Assembly (NCBI RefSeq): GCF_043555935.1
Contig: NZ_JBIGIB010000005.1
Span: 186,001-250,000, forward strand
Length of the DNA: 64,000 nucleotides
Source of the DNA: Pelomonas baiyunensis
GTDB taxonomy: Bacteria > Pseudomonadota > Gammaproteobacteria > Burkholderiales > Burkholderiaceae_C
Direction of reading: 5' to 3'
The notes beneath the pieces were generated by a model, which saw only the letters and a program-made list of their open reading frames with translations, was not told the DNA's origin and ran no database searches. Both the position numbers and the translations under genes were made by a program. The first letter of the stretch is position 1. Each line of letters starts with the position of its first letter. Below, piece after piece: positions 25,887 to 34,323 of this stretch.

Positions 25887-27890
25887 ATGTCCACCCGTAC
25901 CGTCCTGGGCGCCTGCCCGCATGATTGCCCCGACACCTGCGCCTTGCAGGTCACCGTGGAGGGCGAACGCGTCATCAAGGTGCAGGGCCGGGCCGAGCAT
26001 CCGAACACGCATGGGGCGCTGTGCACCAAGGTGTCGCGCTACCCCGAGCGCACCTACCACCCCGACCGCGTGCTGCACCCGCTCAAGCGGGTCAGCAAGA
26101 AGACCGAGGCGCCGGCGTTCGTGCAGGTGAGCTGGGCCGAGGCGCTGGCCGACATCGCCGCGCGGCTGCAGGCGATCGCCGCGCGTGACCCGCAGCGCAT
26201 CCAGCCGTACAGCTACGCCGGCACCATGGGCCTGATTCAAGGCGAGGCCATGGCCGGCCGGTTGTGGAACGCGCTGGGCGCGGCGCGGCTGGACCGCACC
26301 ATCTGCGCCAGCGCGGGTGGGGCGGGGCTGGCCGCCACCTACGGCCACAAGCTGGGCATGCACACGCGGCACTTCGCGGGCGCCAAGCTCATCGTCATCT
26401 GGGGCAGCAACTCCATCGCGTCCAACCTGCACTTCTGGACCTACGCCAACCAGGCCAAGCGCGAGGGCGCCAAGCTCATTTGCATCGACCCGCGCAAGAC
26501 CGAAACCGCTGACAAATGCCACCAGCACATCGCCGTGCTGCCCGGCACCGACGGCGCGCTGGCGCTGGGCGTGATGCACGAGCTGATCACCCACGGCTGG
26601 CTGGACCGCGCCTACATCGACGCTCACGTGGAGGGCTGGGACGAACTGCGCGAGAAGGCCCTGGCCTGGCCGCCCGAGCGCGTGGCGGCCGAATGCGGCA
26701 TCACCGCCGACGAGGTGCGCGGCCTGGCGCGCGACTACGGCACCACCCAGCCCGCCGCCATCCGCCTGAACTACGGCATGCAGCGCGTGCGCGGCGGCGG
26801 CAACGCGGTGCGCCTGGTGGCCTTGCTGCCCTGCCTGACCGGCGCGTGGCGGCATGAAAGCGGCGGGCTGCTGCTGTCGGCCTCGGGCTGGTTTGCGCCG
26901 TACAAGAACCCGGCCCTCGAGCGGCCGGACCTGCTCGCGGGGCGCACGCCGCGCATGGTCAACATGAGCACCATCGGTGACGCGCTGCTGCACACCGACG
27001 AGCCCATCGAGGCGGTCGTGGTCTACAACAGCAACCCGGTCGCGGTGGCACCCGAGTCGCCCAAGGTGGTGAAGGGTTTCCAGCGCGAGGACCTGTTCAC
27101 CGTGGTGCTGGAACACTTCATGACCGACACCGCCGACCTGGCCGATTACGTGCTGCCCGCCACCACGCAGCTGGAGCACCTGGACGTGCACACCAGCTAC
27201 GGCCACACCGACGTGCTGATGAACCAGCCGGCGATTGCGCCGCTGGGCGAGGCCAAGCCCAACACGCAAATCTTCCGCGAGCTCGCCGCGGCGCTGGGCC
27301 TGACCGACTCCTGCTTTGCCGACACCGACGAGCAGCTCGCCGCCCAGGCCTTCACGGCCGAGATCGACCTGAACCTGCTGCGCACCCAGGGCTGGCAGCC
27401 GCTGCCGATTCCGGAGGCGCCGTTCGCGCACGGCGGCTTTCGCACGCCCAGCGGCCGGGCGAGCGCGGTGGGGGCGGATTACGTGCCCAACTACGAAAGC
27501 GCGACGAGCGCGCCCGAGCTGGCCGCCCGCTACCCGCTGGCCATGATCTCGCCGCCGGCGCGCAACTTCCTGAACAGCAGCTTCGTCAACGTGAAGAGCC
27601 TGCGCGACATCGAGCGTGAGCCCATCCTGGAGATGCACGCCGACGACGCCGCCGCACGTGGCCTGGTGGACGGTGCCCGCGTGGCCGCGTTCAACGACCG
27701 GGGGCGCTACGTCGCCACGCTCAAGGTCAGCCCGCGGGCACGGCCGGGGGTGGTCAACGGCCTGGGCGTGTGGTGGCGCAAGCTGGGCCTGGACGGCACC
27801 AACGTCAACGAGGTCACGCACCAGCGGCTGACCGACCTGGGCGAGGCCCCGGCCTTCTACGACTGCCTGGTGCAGGTGCAGGCCGCGTGA
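25887..27890 (+). CDS. Molybdopterin-dependent oxidoreductase (FdhA/BisC-like)
   Basis: A 667-residue cytoplasmic molybdenum enzyme without a Tat signal. An N-terminal [4Fe-4S] site is visible as C10, C14, C18 and C46 (CPHDCPDTC...GALC). The Mo-bis-MGD domains follow (YSYAGTMGLIQGE, WGSNSIASNLHFW, VVVYNSNPVAV, DTADLADYVLPATTQLEH), ending in the dinucleotide-binding domain with RNFLNSSF and NDRG. The length suits the stand-alone MopB family of putative dehydrogenases. No accessory subunits or cofactor genes are adjacent, so the electron partner is unknown. No clear ribosome-binding site precedes the ATG; the preceding hairpin covers that region. Confidence 0.9.
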   Translation: MSTRTVLGACPHDCPDTCALQVTVEGERVIKVQGRAEHPNTHGALCTKVSRYPERTYHPDRVLHPLKRVSKKTEAPAFVQVSWAEALADIAARLQAIAARDPQRIQPYSYAGTMGLIQGEAMAGRLWNALGAARLDRTICASAGGAGLAATYGHKLGMHTRHFAGAKLIVIWGSNSIASNLHFWTYANQAKREGAKLICIDPRKTETADKCHQHIAVLPGTDGALALGVMHELITHGWLDRAYIDAHVEGWDELREKALAWPPERVAAECGITADEVRGLARDYGTTQPAAIRLNYGMQRVRGGGNAVRLVALLPCLTGAWRHESGGLLLSASGWFAPYKNPALERPDLLAGRTPRMVNMSTIGDALLHTDEPIEAVVVYNSNPVAVAPESPKVVKGFQREDLFTVVLEHFMTDTADLADYVLPATTQLEHLDVHTSYGHTDVLMNQPAIAPLGEAKPNTQIFRELAAALGLTDSCFADTDEQLAAQAFTAEIDLNLLRTQGWQPLPIPEAPFAHGGFRTPSGRASAVGADYVPNYESATSAPELAARYPLAMISPPARNFLNSSFVNVKSLRDIEREPILEMHADDAAARGLVDGARVAAFNDRGRYVATLKVSPRARPGVVNGLGVWWRKLGLDGTNVNEVTHQRLTDLGEAPAFYDCLVQVQAA

Positions 27891-28044
27891 CCGTTGCGCG
27901 CCGCCGCAGCTGAAGGGCTGCGGACGGATGCGTTAGGGGTGTCGCTCGTCCAGGGGGCGCGGTGGGCCTGGTGAGCCCCCGGCAGGCTCCCACAATCGGC
28001 CCCGCGCGCCCAACGTGGCGCATCAAGATGGAGCAGCAAGCAGC

Positions 28045-30078
28045 ATGAGCGGGTATGGGGTGAAGACGCGGGCCAAGCCGGTGGGGCACTGGGCCACTTG
28101 GGCCACTTGGGCCACTTGGGCCACGTGGGGCACATGCGTGGCCGTGGCCGCCCTGGCCAGCCTGGCGGGTTGCGGCGGCGGTGGGGGTGGCGGTGCTGCT
28201 CCCGCGCCGGCGCCGGCCCCTGCGCCTGCACCGCCGGCCGACCCGGTGGCACGCGCCACGGCGTCCGCCCTGCGGGTGTACGCGGGCGAGGCCGTGCAGT
28301 TCGTGGGCGGCGACCTGCAAAACGGCATCAGCTGGCGCTGGGAGTTCAGCGACACCACGGCGATGGACGGCCTGGTGGCCGAGCGCCTGCTGGCCCAGGC
28401 GGGCAGCGTGCAGGCCACGGTGACCGGGCAAAACAGCCTGGGCGTGACCGCGCGCAGCAGCGTCACCGTGCAGGTGGAGGCCGCGCCTGCGCTGGCGCCA
28501 CGCCCGGCCGGCGTGTGGCAGCCGGGCTGCAGCGGCCTGCACTGCGCCACGGCCGCCGACGGCAGCTACCTGGGTGCGGCGTCTGGTGTGGGTGTGTGGC
28601 GGCTGCGCAATGCCTCGCCCAGCACGCGGGTGCTGGATGTGGACCTGCCCGGCGTCAAACCCGGTCAGGCGGTCACACTGGTGTTCAGCCATGGCGAGTC
28701 CACCGATGCCAACGACCTGCCGGGCGCCGGCACGCTGGCTGCACCGGCCTCGGCTTCGCCCACGCGCGCGCATGCGCTGGCGGCGAGCGACGGCACGCAG
28801 GCCGCCGCCGATGCCGCCCACCAACGCCTGCTGAACCAGCAACGCTTGCAGGCGCTGGACGACCTGCAGACGCCGCCCGTGGCCGCTGCGGCGCCGGCCG
28901 AAGCTCCGCAGCGCCGCGCGCGCGCTGCGACTGAGGTGGGCGCCTCCCGGGTCTGGAACGACCTGATGGACGACGTGAGCAAGCCCGTGCCCTACACGGC
29001 GCGCGTGGTGAGCACCTGCGCCGTGCCCGGCCGCCGCGTGGTGTTCTGGGTGGAAGACGAACTCAGTACCGCTGGCACCGTGAAGACGTCGGATGTGGAC
29101 GCGTTGCAGCAGAGCTTTTGCGGCGATGCGGGCGGCTATGCCCTGGCCGTGGCCTTGCTGGGCGAGGTGTGGGGCAGCAGCGAGATCAACACCCGCCCTT
29201 GGCTGCTGCAGGAAAGCGCCACCAACCGGCAGGACGTGAACGTGGTGGTGACCAGCCACCTGGGCAGCAGCACGTCCACGGTGGGCTACTTCTACGGCGT
29301 CAACAACTCCTACCGCAGCCGCAGCAGCCGCTACGCCAACTCCAACGAGGCGCTGGCGTTCTTTGTGCGTGGCACCAGCCTGGCGCGCTCGCCCACGGAT
29401 GTGTCGTCCACCCTCGTGCACGAGCTGACGCACATGATCAACTACCACCAGCGCTCGGTGCGGCGCAGCGTGTCGCACGACAGTTGGCTGGAGGAAACCT
29501 CCGCCATGGCCACCGAAGACCTGCTCTCGGACCGCATCACCCCCGGTGCCAACAAGATCGTGCGCGGCCGTTTGCCCAACTACCTGGCCTCGGGCAGCGG
29601 CACGCCCCTGCTGGACTGGGCGGAAGGGCAGTCCACCGCCAACTACGCCATGGGCGGCAGCCTGGCCGCCTTCCTGAACCGGCGGCTGGGCCCTGGCTGG
29701 ACACAAAAGATCATCACCGAGTGCGACGCCATGAGCAGCTACGCCTGCCTGGACGGCGTGTTGCGTCGCGCGGGCAGTGAGGGCCTGGCCGATGAATTCG
29801 AGCGCCTGGGCACCACGGTGTTCGGTGGCATGCCGCAGCGCCACGCGCCGCTGGGTTATGGCTTCCCCAAGGTGCAATGGCCCGGCTACCTGCTGATGGG
29901 CGCCGACACGGCCGAGCAGGCAGGCTCGCGCCGCAAGGCCCCGCTGGACGCCCTCACGCGCCTGGGCCGCACCAGCCACACCTACGTGGACGACCAGGTG
30001 CCCGCCGGCGCCACGCGCTACGTGCGCCGCGGCGTGCGCGTGCCGGCCGGCACGGTGCTGACGGTGGTGGTGCGCTGA
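28045..30078 (+). CDS. Putative M30-like zinc metallopeptidase lipoprotein
   Basis: A 677-residue protein. The ATG at 28045 is preferred over 28015 for its position before the signal. The leader has an unusual Trp-Ala-Thr repeat (TWATWATWATW) before a hydrophobic core and lipobox (SLAGC), then a glycine run and an Ala/Pro linker. The catalytic motif HELTH is at 459-463, with a downstream W-L-E-E (E483/E484) that could supply the third zinc ligand, as in the hyicolysin (M30) family. An extracellular or periplasmic surface protease is expected. It is followed 1 base later by another putative metallopeptidase lipoprotein, so the two are probably co-expressed. Confidence 0.8.
   Translation: MSGYGVKTRAKPVGHWATWATWATWATWGTCVAVAALASLAGCGGGGGGGAAPAPAPAPAPAPPADPVARATASALRVYAGEAVQFVGGDLQNGISWRWEFSDTTAMDGLVAERLLAQAGSVQATVTGQNSLGVTARSSVTVQVEAAPALAPRPAGVWQPGCSGLHCATAADGSYLGAASGVGVWRLRNASPSTRVLDVDLPGVKPGQAVTLVFSHGESTDANDLPGAGTLAAPASASPTRAHALAASDGTQAAADAAHQRLLNQQRLQALDDLQTPPVAAAAPAEAPQRRARAATEVGASRVWNDLMDDVSKPVPYTARVVSTCAVPGRRVVFWVEDELSTAGTVKTSDVDALQQSFCGDAGGYALAVALLGEVWGSSEINTRPWLLQESATNRQDVNVVVTSHLGSSTSTVGYFYGVNNSYRSRSSRYANSNEALAFFVRGTSLARSPTDVSSTLVHELTHMINYHQRSVRRSVSHDSWLEETSAMATEDLLSDRITPGANKIVRGRLPNYLASGSGTPLLDWAEGQSTANYAMGGSLAAFLNRRLGPGWTQKIITECDAMSSYACLDGVLRRAGSEGLADEFERLGTTVFGGMPQRHAPLGYGFPKVQWPGYLLMGADTAEQAGSRRKAPLDALTRLGRTSHTYVDDQVPAGATRYVRRGVRVPAGTVLTVVVR
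28091..28126 (+). repeat. Four 9-bp tandem repeats in a signal peptide
   Basis: GGGCCACTT is repeated four times (last copy has one change), encoding Trp-Ala-Thr triplets in the leader of the peptidase. Unit-number change by slippage would keep the frame and lengthen or shorten the signal peptide. Confidence 0.85.
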
Positions 30079-30079
30079 C

Positions 30080-31183
30080 ATGGCCGGCGCGCGGGGTAGG
30101 CGACGCCTCCGCCGTGCGGCCGTGGGCGCGCTGGTGTTGGTGCTGGGCGCGGGGCTGACGCTCAGCTTGACCGGTTGCAGCACGCTGGCGCACTGGAGTC
30201 AGGCGGCTGGCGGTCACCTCGCGCTGGTGCGCGCCGCCCGCCCGGTGCCCGACTGGCTGGCCGACCCCGCCACCCCGCCGGCCCTGGCCGAACGCTTGCG
30301 CCTCAGTCAGCAGATTCGAGACTTCGCGAGCGCCCAGCTGGCCCTGCCCGACAACAACAGCTACCGCCGCTACGCCGACCTGGGCCGCCCGGCTGTGGTG
30401 TGGAACGTGGTGGCCGCCCCGGCGTTCGACCTGCAGCTCAAGACCTGGTGCTACCCCTTGATGGGCTGCGCCGGCTACCAAGGCTGGTTCGACCGCGCCG
30501 CCGCGCAACGCGTGGCCGACGCCTTGCAGGCCGAGGGCTGGGAGGTGCAGGTGCAGGCGATTCCGGCGTATTCCACGCTGGGCTGGAGCCGCTTCCTGGG
30601 CGGCGACCCCTTGCTCAGCACCTTCATCCGCTACCCGGACGGTGAGCTGGCGGCCATGATGTTCCACGAGCTGGCCCACCAGCGCGTTTACGTGGCCGAT
30701 GACACCGGCTTCAACGAGGCCTACGCCACCGCTGTGGAGCTGCTCGGGGCCCAGGCCTGGCTGGCCGATCAGCCCGACGCCCGGGCCACCTTCAACCAGG
30801 GCCGCGCGCGGCGTGAAGCCTTTTTGACGCTGGCCCGCGAAGGCCGGCAGCGCCTGCAGGCGGCCTACGCCGGCGCGCCCGAGGCGCGGGCCGAGGCCAA
30901 GGCCGCCATCCTGGACGACCTGCGCGCCCGAGCGCCCCGCGAGGCCCCCGGCTATGAAGCCTGGTTCCAGCGCGCCAACAACGCCAGCTTCGCCATCCTG
31001 TCGGCGTACGACGAGCTGGTGCCGGCCTTCCAGCAGCTGTTCGAGCGCGAGGGGCGTGACTGGCCCCGCTTCCATGCGGCGGTGCAGGCGCTGCAGCCGC
31101 TGCCGCGTGACGCCCGCCGTGCTACCTTGCGCGGCCAAGGAGGCCCCGATGAACCTGACCCTGCGCCGCGTCAAACCCGCTGA
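30080..31183 (+). CDS. Putative aminopeptidase lipoprotein (DUF2265 / PF10023 family)
   Basis: A 367-residue protein whose ATG begins 1 base after the preceding stop. The leader contains a hydrophobic segment and lipobox LTGC. The body holds MMFHELAHQRVY with the HExxH zinc motif at H196-H200, and NEAYATAVELLG about 20 residues later, where a Glu could be the third ligand. This architecture matches the putative aminopeptidase family PF10023. Peptidase activity has rarely been tested in the family, so the reaction is an inference. Its last 35 bases overlap the GNAT gene. Confidence 0.85.
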   Translation: MAGARGRRRLRRAAVGALVLVLGAGLTLSLTGCSTLAHWSQAAGGHLALVRAARPVPDWLADPATPPALAERLRLSQQIRDFASAQLALPDNNSYRRYADLGRPAVVWNVVAAPAFDLQLKTWCYPLMGCAGYQGWFDRAAAQRVADALQAEGWEVQVQAIPAYSTLGWSRFLGGDPLLSTFIRYPDGELAAMMFHELAHQRVYVADDTGFNEAYATAVELLGAQAWLADQPDARATFNQGRARREAFLTLAREGRQRLQAAYAGAPEARAEAKAAILDDLRARAPREAPGYEAWFQRANNASFAILSAYDELVPAFQQLFEREGRDWPRFHAAVQALQPLPRDARRATLRGQGGPDEPDPAPRQTR

Positions 31184-31676
31184 CGCTGCGGCGATTGCCG
31201 AACAGTTTTCCGACCCCGATGTGTTCGGTGGCACGCTGCAACTGCCGTTCGCCAGCGAAGAGCTCTGGGCTCAGCGCATCGCAGGCATGAACCCGCCGGC
31301 ACCGGGCTCCAACGAACTGGTGCTGGCCGCGGTGATCGATGAAAAGCCCGTGGGCCTGGCCGGTTTGCACCCGGTGGGCCCCTCGGTGCGCCGCCGCCAC
31401 GCGATGAGCCTGGGCATCACGGTCGCCCGCGCCGCGCAAGGGCAGGGCGTGGGCAACGCGCTGATGACCGCGCTGCTGGACTACGCCGACAACTGGGCCC
31501 AGGTGTTGCGCATCGAGCTCACGGTCTATCACGACAACCAGCGCGCCATCCGCCTGTACGAGCGCCATGGCTTCGCGCCGGAAGGCCGGCTCAAGGCCTA
31601 CGGCTTGCGCAACGGCCGCTACGAAGACGTGCTGAGCATGGCGCGGCTGCATCCGAAGCAGCCCTTGCTGGCGTGA
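31149..31676 (+). CDS. GNAT-family N-acetyltransferase
   Basis: A 175-residue acetyltransferase. The ATG at 31149 has AAGGAGG upstream, inside the end of the preceding gene; the reading frames overlap by 35 bases. The acetyl-CoA loop is seen as AAQGQGVGNALMTALLDYA, followed by LTVYHDNQRAIRLYERHGF, which closely resembles the PhnO/RimJ-like L-amino-acid or glutamine acetyltransferase type. It is of normal length. The substrate is unknown. Confidence 0.9.
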   Translation: MNLTLRRVKPADAAAIAEQFSDPDVFGGTLQLPFASEELWAQRIAGMNPPAPGSNELVLAAVIDEKPVGLAGLHPVGPSVRRRHAMSLGITVARAAQGQGVGNALMTALLDYADNWAQVLRIELTVYHDNQRAIRLYERHGFAPEGRLKAYGLRNGRYEDVLSMARLHPKQPLLA

Positions 31677-31689
31677 GGCTTCGCGTGGT

Positions 31690-32655
31690 TCAGGGCAGGC
31701 GCTCGCCCCGCGCTGTCACGTAGAGGCGGTACCACTCTTCGCGGCTGAGCTGGATGCGGGTCGCATCGGCGCAGGCGCGGATGCGCTCGGCATTGCCGCT
31801 GCCAATCACCGGCTGAATGCCCGCCGGGTGGCGCAGCAGCCAGGCCAGCAGCACGGCGTTGGGCGTGGTGCGGTGGGCTTCGGCGGTCTCGTGCACGACC
31901 TGGGCAGCGGCTGACGAGGCGGGGTCGTTGAAGCGGCCTTGCGCGAGCGACCCCCACGCCTGCAGCTGCACGCCGTGCCGCTGGGCGTATTCCAGCGTAC
32001 CGGCCCAGCCGATGGCGCCGGGGCGGGTGGCGGCTTGCGGGTCGTTGAAGGCGGTGCCGGCGTCGATGGCGTCCAGCTTGGCCAGGCTGAGTTCCAGCTG
32101 GTTCACCACCAGCGGTTCGCTCAGCGCGGTTTGCAGCCAGCCCATCTGGCCGGCGTGCATGTTGGACACGCCCAGGTGCGCCACCTTGCCGGCCGCCTTG
32201 AGGCGGGTGAAGGCGTGGGCCACTTCGGCGGGTTCCATCAGGGCGTCAGGCCGGTGCAGCAGCAGGATGTCGATCTGCTCCACGCCCAGGCGCTGCAGGA
32301 TGCCGTTGACGCTGTCTTCGATGTAGGCCGCGCTCAGGTCGAAGCGGCCCACGTTCACGTCGTCCGCAAAGCGGATGCCGCACTTGCTTTGCAGCCGCAC
32401 TCGGGCACGCAGGCCGGGGTTGCGCTTGAGCAGTTCGCCGAACACCGCCTCGGCCTTGCCGCGGCGGTAGATGTCGGCGTGGTCGAACAGCTTCACGCCG
32501 ATGTCCAGCGCGGCCTCCACGGCAGCGTGGGCCTGGGCGATGTCGGCCTCGGTCAGCGGGCCGCCGCCCCAATCACCGCCCAGGGCCATGCAGCCGTAGA
32601 CGAGGGGACCGATGTCGGTGAAATGGGTGTTCAGGGGCAAGGCGCGGTGGCTCAT
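31690..32655 (-). CDS. Aldo/keto reductase (YdhF-like)
   Basis: A 321-residue NADPH-dependent oxidoreductase with no signal peptide. The catalytic tetrad is visible as D and Y in KLFDHADIYRRG, K in LQSKCG and H in LLLHRPD. The C-terminal cofactor segment reads IQPVIGSGNAERI. The start at 32655 is the only ATG before the conserved PLVYGCMALGGDW. It is convergent with the GNAT gene, with 13 bases between them. Such reductases act on varied carbonyls; nothing here fixes the substrate. Confidence 0.92.
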   Translation of the reverse strand: MSHRALPLNTHFTDIGPLVYGCMALGGDWGGGPLTEADIAQAHAAVEAALDIGVKLFDHADIYRRGKAEAVFGELLKRNPGLRARVRLQSKCGIRFADDVNVGRFDLSAAYIEDSVNGILQRLGVEQIDILLLHRPDALMEPAEVAHAFTRLKAAGKVAHLGVSNMHAGQMGWLQTALSEPLVVNQLELSLAKLDAIDAGTAFNDPQAATRPGAIGWAGTLEYAQRHGVQLQAWGSLAQGRFNDPASSAAAQVVHETAEAHRTTPNAVLLAWLLRHPAGIQPVIGSGNAERIRACADATRIQLSREEWYRLYVTARGERLP

Positions 32656-32681
32656 GGGCAGACGGGGAATCCGGAGGTGAA

Positions 32682-33479
32682 TCAGGCGGTGGACGTGGGG
32701 CCGGCATCATGCGCCAGGTGCTGCTGGTTACGCCAGCCGAACAAGCCGGCCAGCAGCGCCGCCAGCCCTCCAGCCAGCGCGGCCAGGCTGGCCAGCCGGC
32801 GCCAGCGGGCGCGCTGCTGGTGGCTGCGCATGGCCCGGCGCGTGGGGCTGCGGGCCAGGTCTTGCGCACGCGCCACCTCGGCCTGGCGGTCGGCCAGCAC
32901 CTCGGGCAGCAGGCCCGGTTGGGCCAGGCGCCGCGCCAGGTCGCGCACGGCGTCCAGCTCGCGCTGGCGGATGCGCAGGCCCGGGGCCTTCAGCGGGCTG
33001 CCCAGCGTGCGGGCGCGCAGGAACAGGGCCTTGGCGGCCAGGCGGTCGGGTTGGCAGCCCCAGCCCGATTCCAGGCAACAGGCCAGGTTGAACGTGGCGT
33101 CGGCATGGCCTTGTGCGGCCGCGGCGGTGTAGAGCGCCACGCCGCGTGCCGCGTCGGGCGTGCCGCCCCAGCCGCCCACCAGCATGCGGCCCAGCTGAAA
33201 CTGCCCGGTGACGCTGCCGGCGGCGGCGGCTTGCTCCAGCCGCTCACGCGCTTGCAGCGGCTCGCGCGGCAGGGCCAGACCTTCCAGCTGGCACCAGCCC
33301 AGGTGGGCCAGGCCTTCGGCGCTGCCGGCCTCGGCCGCCAGGCTGAACCAGTGCACGGCCAGCGCGTGGTCGGGCTCGGGGGCGTGGAAATGCAGCAGGC
33401 CTTCGTCCAGCGCGCTGTCGGCCGAGCGAGGGGGCGTGGCCGTTCGTGCGGCGGTGGGCGTGGTGGGGTTGAGTCGCAT
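32682..33479 (-). CDS. Sel1-repeat protein with C-terminal membrane anchor
   Basis: A 265-residue protein. The ATG at 33479 follows GGGAGG. About four Sel1/TPR-like helical repeats occupy residues 25-155 (AVHWFSLAAEAGSAEGLAHLG; RERLEQAAAAGSVTGQFQLG; GVALYTAAAAQGHADATFNL). A basic region follows (RRAMRSHQQRARWRR), then one membrane helix (ASLAALAGGLAALLAGLFGW). The topology suggests a cytoplasmic repeat domain on an inner-membrane anchor used for protein-protein contacts. The partner is unknown. It lies 26 bases upstream of the aldo/keto reductase start on the same strand. Confidence 0.82.
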   Translation of the reverse strand: MRLNPTTPTAARTATPPRSADSALDEGLLHFHAPEPDHALAVHWFSLAAEAGSAEGLAHLGWCQLEGLALPREPLQARERLEQAAAAGSVTGQFQLGRMLVGGWGGTPDAARGVALYTAAAAQGHADATFNLACCLESGWGCQPDRLAAKALFLRARTLGSPLKAPGLRIRQRELDAVRDLARRLAQPGLLPEVLADRQAEVARAQDLARSPTRRAMRSHQQRARWRRLASLAALAGGLAALLAGLFGWRNQQHLAHDAGPTSTA

Positions 33480-33598
33480 GCATCCTCCCTGGCGAGCCCT
33501 GCTGAGGGGCGCACGGCCCCGGGGCTTTCGGCGCAAAGTATGCGGGCAAAGCCAGCGCGGGCGGTAGAGTGCGCGCCAGCATTGCAGGAGTGGCGCCG

Positions 33599-33922
33599 AT
33601 GGCCGAAATTCGCATTCACCGTGAGCACACGCTGGGCCTCAAGCAGGCCCGCGAGATCGCCTGGCAGTGGGCCGAGCAGGTCGAACAGAAGTTCGACATG
33701 GAATGCACGGTGATCGAGGGCGACGACGAAGACACCGTGGAGTTCACGCGCTCCGGCGTCAAGGGCGAGCTGACCGTGGCGGCCGACCGGTTCGAGCTGG
33801 TGGCGCAATTGGGCTTTTTGCTCGGCGCCTTCAAGCACACCATCGAGGCCGAGATCCAGAAAGAACTCGACACCCTCCTGGCCAGCAAGAAAAAAGCCCC
33901 GGCCAAAAAGAAGCCGGCCTGA
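33599..33922 (+). CDS. Polyhydroxyalkanoate-granule system protein (PF09650-like)
   Basis: A 107-residue cytoplasmic protein. The ATG at 33599 follows GCAGGAG at about 9 bases. Features are AEIRIHREHTLGLKQAREIA near the start, an acidic middle (EGDDEDTVEFTRSGVKGEL) and a Lys/Ala-rich tail (KKKAPAKKKPA). This matches the small polyhydroxyalkanoic-acid system family, some members of which associate with PHA granules. The basic tail resembles those of granule or DNA-binding proteins. The neighbouring acyl-CoA-binding and WS/DGAT genes also point to storage lipid metabolism. Confidence 0.85.
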   Translation: MAEIRIHREHTLGLKQAREIAWQWAEQVEQKFDMECTVIEGDDEDTVEFTRSGVKGELTVAADRFELVAQLGFLLGAFKHTIEAEIQKELDTLLASKKKAPAKKKPA

Positions 33923-33940
33923 CCCTCACGGGTGGCCGGC
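33913..33940. terminator. Hairpin at the end of the PHA-granule gene
   Basis: GCCGGCC (33913-33919) and ACCC pair with GGGT and GGCCGGC (33934-33940), with a 2-base bulge. The stem overlaps the stop codon and lies between convergent genes. There is no U-run. Confidence 0.4.
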
Positions 33941-33974
33941 TGCCGCAGGCGCTGCGTCCAGCGCCGGGGCGGGT

Positions 33975-34226
33975 TTACTTCAGCGACTCGATCAGGTCGA
34001 TGTACTGCTGCATGGCGTCGTCCGTGGAGGTGCCCTTGAGCTCGTTCCAGGCGTCCCACTTGGCGCGGCCCACCATGTCGGTGAAACCGGGGCGCTTGCC
34101 GTCCACATCACCGGCGCTGCCTTGCTTGTACAGGGCGTAGATCTTCAGCAGCGTCATGTTGTCGGGCCGCTCGGGCAGGTTCTTGGAGTCGGCGACGGCG
34201 GCTTCGAATTGGTCTTTCAGGCTCAC
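33975..34226 (-). CDS. Acyl-CoA-binding protein
   Basis: An 83-residue cytoplasmic protein, full length for the family. The start is GTG at 34226, with GGAG 7 bases upstream. The signature segments are FEAAVADSKNLPERPDN, LLKIYALYKQGSAGD and GRAKWDAWNELKG, which carry the conserved Tyr and Lys residues that grip the CoA group. It would buffer long-chain acyl-CoA esters. It is divergent from the WS/DGAT gene, which uses acyl-CoA, so co-regulation from the shared 97-base gap is plausible. Confidence 0.96.
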   Translation of the reverse strand: MSLKDQFEAAVADSKNLPERPDNMTLLKIYALYKQGSAGDVDGKRPGFTDMVGRAKWDAWNELKGTSTDDAMQQYIDLIESLK

Positions 34227-34323
34227 GGGGTTCTCCAGGCTGATCAGGGTCGTCGATTCTCAGGACAATGGCTCGACGGGCTTTCGAGTTTAGGCCCCCA
34301 AAAACGACTTGCGAGGAGACGCC

